This document shows, in pieces, positions 35,337 to 47,420 of a stretch of 64,000 bases of DNA. The number at the start of each line of letters is the position of its first letter. Within the stretch, counting starts at the first letter, position 1. A program made the translations under genes and the position numbers. Under the pieces are notes generated by a model. The model had not been told where the DNA came from and ran no database searches. It saw nothing but the letters and a program-made list of their open reading frames with translations. Source of the DNA: Trileptium ribeirensis (taxonomy: Eukaryota > Nematoda > Enoplea > Enoplida > Thoracostomopsidae); NCBI GenBank assembly GCA_030248225.1, contig JASANE010018493.1:44308-108307 (forward strand). Direction: 5' to 3'.

Positions 35337-36700
35337 ATGCTTCCGCCTACAAAGCGAGGTTGGGTCAGCGCATGATGAACCCCAGAAATGAAGGGCTAAG
35401 GCTGATAACGCCCGTGTCATCAAAAATGGGTTAAAATTGGAGTCCAGAAAAGTGTCATACTCTACATACGTCGTGCAATCTTGGCTATGCCAGCAAAACC
35501 ATCGCTGTAGTGTTCTACTATGAACACCTATTATATCAGGTTTACAGTTACTGCAATATAGACCATTGACTATGCATACACCGAGTACTGGTAGCATTCT
35601 AGCCATATAAAACTAATGTGCCTAAACTCGCTAATTCAACCGTCTTCGCACTAGATTGAGGTTTAAGCTATGACGTCAGCTAAGGATATATAACCATATG
35701 TATAAGTTGTGACATGCGTCGTAAACTGTTATCCCCGTCTTTGTAGGGACAAACAGTGCCAATTTCAGTTAATCAGCGACAACAAGCATCTTTTGATACT
35801 TAAGCGATTTGTCTGGTTAATTTTTCTTAAAACCAGTGATACAAACCGATTGTGGCGCTTTTATGTAAGTTTCCACGGTTGGTTAATTTATCTATAGCAT
35901 TGGATGACTGAAAAGTCGGCCTCGCGGCTCAAAGCAATTTGCTGCCACATGAAAAATTGTTAACACAAGCACACCAATACGTTATCAATAAGTTTAGACC
36001 CGGATGTATGTATTGTATGTTTTATCACAGCCGGTAAGTCGGCAGATTTCACAAACGTGGAGAAGTTAAATATTAAGAAACTATCGATGCATAAACATTA
36101 ATATGGCACAAATGAATCAAATTCAAGATATCACTTCTCTGTCAACCTTAAAATTACAATTTGTCGTGCAACAGACATCAACTGTGCACATCATAGCAAT
36201 GTGTTGTAGTGAAATTAACCGAACGAAATCTATTTTGTAATAAGCACAAGGGTTTTAAAGATTATTAAAATTATAGATTGGCCTGGTTTTATATCTACCG
36301 TGACGGTACTTCAGTGCGTTCCATGTGCTATTTCACCGGGTGCTTCACGCAACGGAACTAAAGAAATTATTTAATTACATTTTGGAAATCCGCAATGAGT
36401 TAATAATGGTCTTTTACGATTAAGATCACAAGTCTTTTGTAGCCAACTATATAACTGATTTGCTCCTTTGTTGCAAAGTTTAATGATCCACCAAGAACGT
36501 GAGGTAGGCGTTGTTATGGCTAATCGGTATAAACCATAAAGTAAACAGTTAATAAAATTAGACTACTATTGTATTGTAGCTAGTCCCAGTGCGCTGTTTT
36601 GGAGGGATACAATGCATCATTGTTAAAGTAACGCTGCATGCATAATGTTAGGAGTCGAAGGCACTCTTGTCATACTACGTTATTTCGTTATTTTCCAAGG
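35337..36700. other. Intron sequence, no gene seen
   Basis: AT-rich sequence with no recognised gene or repeat. Confidence 0.5.
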
Positions 36701-36714
36701 GCACTAGCTGATCG

Positions 36715-37310
36715 TGTGGGCGGGGTGCGACGGCAGGGTCGGGAGCAGCGCAGTCTAGGGGGTTAGCCAAAAAATTTCCTAATTTACTTAATTTTCTTCA
36801 TAATTTTTAAAACTTTCTTAATTTTCCCCAAAAATTTTTGTAATTTTTTCTCACAAATATTGCGGCGTATAACCAAAAAATTTTACCGGTCCATAACCGA
36901 CATATTTCTCCATAATCTTCCAAATTTTCCTCAAATTCTTCTTATTTTTTTTATTTTTGCTGATAACTTTAAAAATTATGGGATCTTAGGGCAGGCTACA
37001 AAGCCTCATAGGTGTTAAATAAGCCTTACGGGATCTTTGCCTCAGGACGGAACTTTCTACCAACTATGGACACCTATACATTATACGCTTTATGGGATGA
37101 CGCGTTAGATTGTTTTTGCGTCAGTTTTTGGAAGGACAAATCTCCCACTTTTGTGATGTCCCTAAGTTTTGTTCTGTCCCCAGATTTAGTCATGTCACCA
37201 CCCCCTATCTCAACTTTTGTCAAAAATTCAAATCTCCCACTTTTGTGATGTCCCTAAGTTTTGTTCTGTGCCCAGATTTGGTCATGTCACCACCCCCTAT
37301 CTCAACTTCT
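36715..37310. repeat. Low-complexity block and 80-bp direct duplication
   Basis: A G-rich border (GGGCGGGGTGCGACGGCAGG) leads into about 200 bases of AATTTTC/TTCCTAATTT low-complexity DNA. At 37138-37217 and 37230-37309 the same 80 bases, beginning AAATCTCCCACTTTTGTGAT, occur twice with a period of 92 and two or three differences. The open frames across it are repeat by-products. Confidence 0.8.
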
Positions 37311-38539
37311 GCTCCAAGGTGAATTTTTACAATTTTTTTCTAAAAATATTTTAAATGTAATATTTCTCAGGCTGGAACGGGAGCTGGGGGAACAGGATAA
37401 AAGTTGAAGTGAACGGGTTAAAAGTTGGAGAGGGTTGAGGCAGGATAAAGGAGGTAAATCTACACCATCTAAAAATTTTTTCTGAACTCGCAAATATAGA
37501 CGGAGTGATACTAGAAAGTATATAACGTAGTGTGACATGAGCGTCATGCCGTTGTTCAAGGTTCTACTATGGATTCTTGATAAGACTAAGCCAAACAAAC
37601 CTTAGTGTGTTTACTGTGACATACATAAACTGGTACGCCATTTCCGTGCAGTAACTGGTGAGTCTGATACGATTGTGGTAATGAAAGAGATCTCTTGGTG
37701 GGCGGCCGTTACAGCGCAGTCGCTTAAAACATATCAAATATTGATTTTTTGAAATGATAGACCAATTTTAGGTTTAAATAAACCTTTCACTCAGAGTATC
37801 TACTAAATCAGGTTAAATTCCTATCCATCTAAAAAGCAACATTACTATTGATGACAGCGGCTAGATTTTTTTACATTATTACAATCCAAAATAGGTTTTC
37901 ACCCCATTATAAACTTTTAAAAAGGCTCCCGATTAATATTGCACATTAGCAAGTTGTGTGATTTTGAATTTTCAGCATAGGCTTCACGGGAGCTGTCTAA
38001 TTTATTGCTTTGTTGCAATTGTCCTATCATATAATCTACTTCTGTACCCAGCTCTTCACCTTATGCAGATACGTACAACACTCAAAAACAGGTGCAGTTA
38101 TTTGTAATTACTTCTTTGGTAAGTAAGGAATTTGTCTTTTTTCGCATTTTGTATGAAATCACTTATATCAAATTCGCAATCACTTGTGTTCATTGATTGC
38201 ATACCGTTTGGGCGATGAAACGTTGTTGGCACTGACCAAAAGTCTAGGCATGCTACAATTCAATTGAATTATATACCAATGAAGTTTAGAACCCGACAAA
38301 GCTAAAGTAAACCGCCATACTGGTTCGTTTTATAGTAGCATCTGTGTTACTCCTTTTCATGAAACTGACGATCTAGCTGGAGGGTAACAAAAAAATTGCA
38401 GCAAACAATATATTGCACATTAGCGATCATGTCTTTTCCAAGGCTTCGTATTTCACGGAAAATTTATATTTTACTTAGCTATATATACCTGTCAAAATGA
38501 CACAAACTCGTAAAAATCGGAAATATTCCTGGGAAACTT

Positions 38540-39150
38540 TGAAAATGTATAAAATTACCGCATTTTATTATTTGGCAAAATTTCCCAAATTTTGCATTTG
38601 CCAACATTTTCGCTTCATAAACAACAAAGGATTTCACAGGTTTCTGAACTCCGAACTTTGTTGTTTCCCAAAATTTTCTAAGTGAGGGGAAATTACACCA
38701 ACTTTCCCTACTTGCTGTTGCGAAATAATATCCAACTTCAAATTTCGCCAAATTTCACAACTGTTGTGTTTCCCAAAATTTAACAAATTTCTCGTTTTCA
38801 AATTTCGAAGTTTTTCAACTTCGCAAACTAGTTTTACTTTTTCTAAAATCTACCTTGTTTCCATTTTCCAAAATTCTACAACTTTTTGTTACCCAAAATT
38901 TGTTTCCCCAAATTTTCGCAATCTTCCGCTTCCGAAAATTTTCGTTTCATTTCCCAAAATTTCATGACTGGAAAGTTTCTCAACGATTTTTGAAATTTCC
39001 CAAATTTTTTGTTTCCCAAAAATTCCTAACCTCTTCGTTTTCCAAAATTTTCCCGTTTCCCCATATCTTTACTTTCCGGTTTCCCTGAATGTCGCAACTT
39101 TCCGATTGCCAAAAAACCAAATTTCTCGTTTCTTAAATTTCCCAAATTTG
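38540..39150. repeat. Degenerate TTTCCCAAAATTT low-complexity tract
   Basis: Roughly 600 bases dominated by irregular copies of TTTCCCAAAATTT and TTTCGAAATT. There is no fixed period, so it is better called a cryptic simple repeat than a tandem array. Frames stay open across it on both strands because of composition only. Confidence 0.75.
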
Positions 39151-39828
39151 CTCAACATCAGCGAACGTTCCCGTTTAGCATGGTAGCCGTTTCGGGCGCG
39201 TACGAAACATCTTCCGTGCGCAGCGAAATACTGTACTATTAGGTTTGTCCAACTGGAGTATTTATAAGGTTTCGCTTGACATATATCTACAGCATTACAT
39301 AACGGCGGTGGAAATATTTGAGATGTTAGAAAGGATAGAGTAAGTTTTGGATAGGGTAGCTTAAATTTAGTTCAATTTGTATTGAATAACTGAAGATGGT
39401 ACCACTTATGACATGACTCCAGCTTTAACTAATTCTTTGTAAATAAATAGATCTCTGAATATGGCACCGCCACAAACCTTCGATTCATGGATTATGTATC
39501 ATAAATCCAATATATATTTTCAATACTATGTTTTAATATTAATTCAATATAATTTTAACATAACGATTCAATCCTTTATTTTTTCGAAAAAACAGCTGGT
39601 ATAACAATTGTAAATTTTGAGGCATGATGAAATAAAAATAAATTACTATTTTGTAGGACAATGAGCTTATTGAACGCCGCATCATACCAAGCACTTTTGT
39701 GGCACAAATGTTACTCCAAATCTATTTGTAATACAGCTAATATATATAGTTAAAGCCGTGCATCAAATTGACTTAATGCACGGCTAGCTAAATTAGCTGT
39801 ACTACAAGTCAGTTGCAGCCCAGCCAGG

Positions 39829-39939
39829 CGTGCGTCAAGTGATTTGTACGCACGGTTGTGTTGTTTAACTCGTTTATACTCGTGCTGACGCACTCGTCTG
39901 AAATCGTCACAACCGTGCGTACAAATCACTTAACGCACG
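39829..39939. repeat. 32-bp near-perfect inverted repeat
   Basis: The arms are 39829-39860 and 39908-39939. CGTGCGTCAAGTGATTTGTA pairs with its complement, continuing CGCACGGTTGTG, with one mismatch in 32. The left flank holds another hairpin (GCCGTGCAT ... ATGCACGGC, about 39753-39783). A diverged relative of the right arm is near 48848-48890 (CGTCACAACCATGCGTACAA), so this is part of a dispersed inverted-repeat element. Confidence 0.85.
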
Positions 39940-42900
39940 ATAGCTGTGCTACAACTATTACTTGTATTTATGTCCGCGTGTATTTCTTGCTGTGCACGTC
40001 CATGGCCTATGACTTGTGGATGACCGATAATAGTCAAACTGAATTCTTGAATTACTAGGTGAAACCATACAACTAGCCTTGTCGTGTGCGCCGTACCTAT
40101 TCGTTTCTCAAAATCACCAACTGAGCAATTCAATGATCACAATTCTATCACGGTTGATTGTAATTCCTAAAATAGCGACCAGGAATAGCGCCTGCATATT
40201 CGAGTATTATATATAGTAAATGTCCAATTATAGGAAAAACGAGGTTCGGTAATATTAAGATCGTGAACTGATTTGGAAGCAGAACAATCTTGGTAGACGG
40301 ACATGAAATTTACTCACTTATTATAAGCGATATTGCTCCGAAAATCTACCTAAATGAGTGAACGAGGAAAGAACAGTTATGCAACTGTAAGGCAGAAAAT
40401 TATCCATTTTGATCGTGTGTTATGATTTTTACATTTACTTGTATTTTAAAATACATGTATATATTTGTGATTTGGTGTGATGGGAAATGTGTTATGTACA
40501 TGAGGCATTCACAACCCCGATTTCACAATGTGGCTATGAACACCGAACCTGCAAATTATGCTAGTTAAAAGGACACCAATTTATGATATTTCCGAACTCA
40601 TAGAATTCGGTATTTTCAGCACATAAACACAATACAAGTGTCCATTCGTTTGCATGCCATTCTGAGCAAAGATTTCTATCCACAGCTAATTGGTCAGCAG
40701 ATTTTGTGTTAATTATTATATGTAACTGACATTAAATAGTTTATTATAAGACTACAGCAGGAAATGAGTGACGATAAATTTTCTTGAACGTTTAAACAAT
40801 TGAGTTGATTTATGACCAGCAAACTGGGCTATCTAGGCTTTAAATGATGAAGTTTGGGATAATACTAGGTCACGAAACAGGCGCATCTTTGTGTTGTATT
40901 CGGAAGAAGACCAGCTTGTGACCGTCAAAACCTCTATTTACTGAGAGGGGGTATGTCGCTTTGGAAGATCTAAATTAGTACGATTTCGCGGTGTCAGACA
41001 GAGTTATAACATGACATAGCTTTGTGAAACATCGAACTACAACATATATGCTGACGCTCCCAGGTTTCAAGGGTGTAGCTAGAGTCCACGGGACGAAGGT
41101 CGTGTGAGCTGGTTGTACAGACCATCGTGGGTAGGCAACGGTGAGGGTATGGCGACAAAAAGTTGACGACCTCCAAATACACACCCGCCGCGCCCTCGTG
41201 TTTGCCAATTGCACCGGTTTTTGCCAAATTGAAAAATGTTCACTCATTTTCCGCTATTTCAAAGGGAGCAAGGTAGTACGTTCGGGAAGGGGGGATTCCG
41301 AAACCGCAGGTGGGCGTGGCAGCCCCCGTGAGCCTCTTCTTCGTCATATATGAAATGAATTATGTGGCCTTCTTTTAGTGCTCCGTTACAGAATAATGGG
41401 AGCTCTTCAAAGCGACTCTGAGCATAACCAACAGAATTCCAAATGTAGTAAACGCGACAAGGTTGCTAATTTCACTAATACTATGCCTATTGCGCTAAAC
41501 TCATATTTCTTCCATACCAATCCATGATTCACATCCTTTGCTTCCTATCGTTGATGTTGTGCTTGAATGTATACATGTATCCTTCCGTCACTTTTATACT
41601 TGCAAAGATCGCAATGACAAGATATAATAAATAATAGTGAAAATAATTCCATTGCTAATATGCATTTAGGTTTAGTGCAATAATGATTTCTCTTTAGTTA
41701 TGCAGCACTGAACACGAACTGGCTGAAGTACAAAGCTTAAAGCGCAAATAAAATATGAAATTATTAGTCTTCCAAATAATTAGCAAAAACGGATATATGT
41801 ATTATATTGTTGCAGATTTGTATATAAGAAAATTGATCTAAGGGTACATAATGCGATGATGTCAAGTTCCTTCTGAAACAAGCTTGAAAAGGGTAACTTA
41901 TTGACATGACTACTTTAGTGACAAAATATTAGTACCAACACTGAACTAAAGGAAATACATGATGTTCTCTTACGAACATAGGTTACGACTTGGGCATATG
42001 TACTCATTGTGGGAGTGGGGCAATTATCCCCCCGAAGCACGGACCGCTTTCCCCTCTCGGGGCGTTGCCGCCCCTCCCCCAAGAGGCTTCCTAATTCCTC
42101 TGAAACTCCGAATCCCCAAACCCCTCCTCCTACTACCGAAGGGGCTGGAATAGTTTGGCAAAAATAGCCAAGAAATGGGGGGAAACTAGCAAAATTCGGA
42201 CCTCAATTGACAAAAATTAAGAAAAATTTTGTTTCCGAAAAACTTTCGAAAATTTATTACCACTGACGACCTCCCATGCTCAACCGATCGACTGACCCCC
42301 GGGACGCCCTCTCCCCCGACGCACCCGCTGTCCCCGTCTGGGAATTCGGGTCTCGCACATGTAATACTTAGCATTATGGTATTGTTAGACTTACGCTTTG
42401 GCTTACGGTTATCCATAGGCTTAGAACAGGGGCGGGGACAACTTGACACGACTCATTTAATTTAAATTTAGATATCTCCATTTATATGAAGACTCGTATG
42501 GTTAGGTATATCTATTATACATTATATATATTGACATATGACAATAAAATATTTACTTATACATAACAAAATATACTTAAAAATAAGACAGCGTTTCTTT
42601 TAAAGTCTATGTTGTCCAAAATAGAGATAAAATTATCAAAGAATGTCAAACAAGGGCTAAGTGGAAGGTGTAATATCCAGCAACCAGATTCGGATATAAC
42701 AATCGGTCATTGATGAGAAATATTTGTTCGGTCTCACATTTATGGTGTTTATAACAGAGTCTTGTATTGGTTGAGTTTTTTAAAAGCTAGGTAGCCTAAC
42801 ATAAATGTTTTGTGCTTTATGCATGATGCTACGCCAAATTTTATTCCACTGTTTAGTTTTTAACAATATCGACAATAATCACGTCGAACTACAGACATTG

Positions 42901-44370
42901 CTACTTTACAAATGCTAATTGTAGAGTTACTGCTTCTGGCAATTTGGAGCCACCCAATATTTTAGATGGAAGATGTCTTTTTGGCCGTTCGAGGAATACA
43001 TAAACGGTCTTACTCATAGGTGCATGACGTCCGTCGGGTGGGGGCGGGGAGCTTGGGGTACAAATTTTCGCTATTTTCACGAAGTCATAATTTCCCCTAA
43101 TTTAGGTAAAATTTTCTCCAATGTTCCCGTATGTTTGCGAATTTTCACCTATTTTACTATACTTTTTAATTTGGCCAAATTCTCCAAGAAGTTTTCCGAG
43201 CGCAGGGAGAGAAAGTTTCGGGGGAGTGTGGGAGCGGAAAATATGCCTTGGGGGTCCGACCCTTAGGGTGGTTACTACCTACAGCATCTGCGCAGGATCC
43301 TGTAGCTGTTTCGAATTATGATTAAAACATTCGTAGCGGTGCTATTATGAAGTTGACGGTGTATTACTGGTATCGAAGGATTTTAAACATCCTCAAGAAC
43401 CTGAATTTGGCACGTCGCAATGTTCATTGTACGCATAATGGTCAGATTCGATCCGGTTTTCCTCGATTTGCGAGTTATTAGTAGCATTGATTTACAGATC
43501 TTAACTTTACATATCCCAAACTTTCGCAGCGAAAGTATACTTAAGTTGCGCCCACCAAACATGCACCCAGGATTTTATCTTGAGAAGGTTCCGATGTCAT
43601 AGGAGGGGTGTGATACCTTAATTTATTTCATAATATTTAAAGGATCGGGCTGGCGGGTGTGGGATAGTTACATTTCGAAAATTTAGCAAAAAGAGTGAGG
43701 GACCATTGATTCAAAATTTTTATTGACCAGGTCTGATTGAGGATCCGGGGCCCAGCGCCTGCTTGGTGGTCTACAACCACCCACAGACCATGTTATTTCT
43801 TATTTTGCAAAAAAATTGCTTTATATAGCAGTTTCAAGCTATAAAAACAACCTATTTTTCTATACAACAAACTGTTTGAAGACAAATGGATTATTATTAA
43901 AGGATTGTTTCGTTTATGACGTCACACTTACATTAACTTTTCGCAGGGAGAAGCGAATTATACTTCAATACTAATAAATGTATTTGAACTAACATCGCCT
44001 GATTGGTAATTGATAATTCTCTGCAATGAAAGAAATAGAATTTTTCATTTTTATCAAAACAATGAATGCGTATTCCACATCTTGTATCACAATTTACAAT
44101 GATTTTTGGGTACATCTTAAATTAGTTGCGCTATAACTGTTCGTAAGCAAATTAAATTTTTGGAACGTTCTAAAACAATAGTTCATTTTACATAAAAAAA
44201 CAATGGTTAGCACTTCTTTTGAAGCCCTTATTAGTGTCGGCAAAAATTATGTCGCGACGTTGAATAAATGTTACACCTGCATTATTTTTGATATCAATCT
44301 GTTTCAGCACAAACGACGATTCAACTACGTAATCTTGGAAAATGGTTGACAGCGGCGAACGTGAAGTTTA
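39940..44370. other. Intron sequence with G/C-rich patches, no gene seen
   Basis: Patches of higher GC occur at 41270-41340, 42010-42130, 42280-42350 and 43020-43260, several next to AAATTTTCC-type low-complexity sequence. 43600-43700 is the second copy of the dispersed repeat described at 12135-12300. Open frames through the G/C-rich patches have no motif. Confidence 0.5.
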
Positions 44371-45205
44371 ATGTAGCAACTGCAATTTATTAAAACATTT
44401 CAAAACGGGGTTTTCGCAAAGTTTACAAATATGACAACTACAACTTATTAAAAACATTTCAAAACGGCGTTTTAGCGATGTTTACAAATATGACATCTAC
44501 AACTTATTAAAAACATTTCAAAACGGCGTTTTAGCGATGTTTACAAATATGACAACTATAACTTATTAAAAACATTTCAAAACGGAGTTTTCGCGAAATT
44601 TACAAATGTGACAGCTACAATTAGTTAGAATAGAAAACAATTCAAAACAGGGTTTTTGCAAAGTTTACAAATTTGACAACTACAACTTATTAAAAACATT
44701 TCAAAACGGCGTTTTAGCGAAGTTTACAAATATGACACCTACAACTTATTAAAAACATTTCAAAACGGGGTTTTCGCGAAATTTACAAATGTGACAACTA
44801 CAACTTATTAAAAACATTTCAAAACGGAAACGGCGTTTTAGCGAAGTTTACAAATATGACAACTACCATTTATTAAAAACATTTCAAAACGGAGTTTTCG
44901 CGAAATTTACAAATGTGACAGCTACAATTTGTTAGAATAGAAAACAATTCAAAACGGCGTTTTCGCGAAGTTTACAAATATGACAACTACAACTTATTAA
45001 AAACGTTTCAAAACGGGGTTTTCGCGAAATTTACAAATGTGACAACTGCAACTTGTTAGAGTAGAAAACTATTCAAAATGGCGTTTTCGCGAAGCTTACA
45101 AATATGACAACCACAACTTAATAAAACATTTCAAAACGGGGTTTTCGCGAAGTTTACAAATGTGACAACTACAACTTTTTAGAATAGAAATCAATGCAAA
45201 ACGAG
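44371..45205. repeat. 59-bp tandem array, about 13 units
   Basis: Units are built from CAACTTATTAAAAACATTTC, AAAACGGCGTTTTAGCGAAG and TTTACAAATATGACAACTA. The period is 59 bases in clean units (unit starts near 44421, 44480, 44539, 44599) and longer in variants that carry TTAGAATAGAAAACAATTC. Two unit types alternate irregularly (TTTTCGCGAAATTTACAAATGTG versus TTTTAGCGAAGTTTACAAATATG). Non-coding. Confidence 0.9.
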
Positions 45206-46679
45206 AACGGTTTAGTGACGTGAACCACACTTAACATTACACAAGAACTGGTAAATTGTTACATAGTTTTACAGGTATATTTTAGCCTAGAGTTGAATAG
45301 ATGCTGAACCTCGTGTCTACCTAGCCATAGTACTACAGACAAATAGGTTTCTATTTAACATTTGTCTGACTCCAGGTGACACGGTCCATGTTATTAAATG
45401 TACTGATGGTTTTGAAATAATAACGCGTTGATTTTAGTAAATGTTGTAATATCTAGATCACTGTTTTTATTTTACACGATAGCATTATAAGTTGAAAACA
45501 GATGTCATAAACTACAAATTTCTTTATTTACTGGGGATGTTAAGCTGAATGCTAAGGATGCCAAGCTTATTATCGGACAAAGCTGCCTACACTTAAATAC
45601 GAAATTCCTTTAAAATCATTAAAAGAACAACAAAATGATTATAAACATTGCGTGCTAGTCGAATAACAAGTAAATCAATGGTTGTTTCATATAGCAGTAA
45701 GCCGTCATTTCCATTGCGAGCACGAAGCTTAGGCAATGACGTTCCAACTGTCATTTTGAAAGTCATATATAGAAAACGTAACAATATTATTTTTAGAAAT
45801 CGTTGACGTCTACTTTTGATAACACAAAATGGCGCGGAAATAATCAAGCAAAGATAATGCCGAACCACAAGCGTATAAACTTTAGTGACGAACGACCGCG
45901 AACCACATGAGCTTCATAACAATTTATTGATTCGAAACAAGACTATATACAATGCGGCCATCAGACCAGTAAAATAAAACTGTAAATATTGTAGTAGCAT
46001 TGTGGGTTTGTGTCAATTTGAAAAATACCAAATGATCTGTTTGAATATCAAAACAAAAGCTTGACGTCGAAAGTTAAAATATCATCGGTATTCGCACAGT
46101 GTGAATATCCACAACAAATCTGGGAATGACCAAAATGCGTTCGTGTATATACTGCAGCAGTTTTTTAATTGAAACGGAGTGAGCGAAGCGAGCGGAGTTT
46201 CCACCGACGGCGATTGGGGGAAAATTGTGAGTTTTTCTTTCTGACATTCATAACGCATCTTCGGATGGATGGATTTCGGGAATTTTTTTTGTTCCTTAGT
46301 AAAAGTGACGAGGATGTATCCTTATGCTGAACACGAACAGCCGCAACCCCACCTTTGGGATCAAAATGGCAAAAAACGGCTTTTTAAGTGTTCTTTTCAA
46401 ATCTGGCCATGTGGATTCCAGGCTTCCGTAACGCATATCTCGCGAGACATGCCTGGCATTCGAAAAGAAGATCACCATAAGTCACCATCTCATCGTGATC
46501 TACAACTTTGCTGACCAAGGTTTTTGTGAGACCACTTCCTGGGCCGCTGTTGGCTCGAATACGATTCATCGAACCTTTGTCACAAATAGCGATTTTTCCA
46601 ATTTCGCCGTGCTATTGCTTGTTATTAAATTAAAATTAGCGCCTATTAGGTCATCAAGCACTCTAGATACGATGATTTG

Positions 46680-47420
46680 CTACCTAAAGCCCAAGTTGAC
46701 AATATTATACCCTTTGATTGGGTTTCAAGGGTTTCTACTGTCGCTGAACCCGATCTCCAAAATTTAGTGTGTTTTCATTTGTCTGAGTATGTGTACTTGG
46801 CATCAAGAATCGTCTATATAAGTATTGCTTAAGGATGAGTATAATGATTTGGTTATCTTGAATTCAGCGTGGATATTTCAAGCGTTTTCATGAGTTTTCA
46901 ATGCGTTTATGGTCAATCAATTCGATTTCCAGAATATACTCTGTTTTCTGTTATTTCGTTACGTGTTGCACACAGGTCATCAAGAATTGCCTATATAGGG
47001 TTTGCGGCATTGGTTATTTAGAGTCTAGAGCGAGTATGTTATGCCTTTTAAAAGTCATCTTCATTGGGTTTAGGGTCAATGAACCCAATTTCCAGAAAAT
47101 AGCATGTCTTCAGTAGTTTGGTATACGGCATCAAAAATAGGTTATACAGAGGTTTTTGATATGCTGAATATAATGATTTGGTTATCTAGAGTCTAGCGTA
47201 CATATTACATGCCTTTTCACATGTGTTTTAATGGGTTTTCGGTCAATGAATAAGATTTCCAGAGTATATAGTCCCTCTTCAGTTGTTTAGTTAGGTATTA
47301 CATAAAGGTAATCAAGAATTGTCTACATAGGTTTGACGGTAGGATGAATACGATGGTTTGCTTATCTAGAGATCAGCACAAATGCTTGATGCGTTGACAG
47401 TTGTTTTCTAAGGGTTCAGG
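46680..47420. repeat. Old tandem repeat of about 175 bp, four units
   Basis: Diverged units are recognised by CATCAAGAATYGYCTATATA (46802, 46978, a decayed form at 47129, and 47309), TGATTTGGTTATCTAGAGTC and GGTCAATGAA...ATTTCCAGAATATA. Spacings are 176, 151 and 180 bases. No coding content recognised. Confidence 0.7.

Noticed and set aside
42000..43320. Frames through G/C-rich patches as candidate genes
   Set aside because: Pro/Arg-rich translations reflect composition; no motif and frames open on both strands.
44371..45205. CRISPR-like array
   Set aside because: Repeats are contiguous with no unique spacers and the DNA is eukaryotic; it is a simple tandem repeat.
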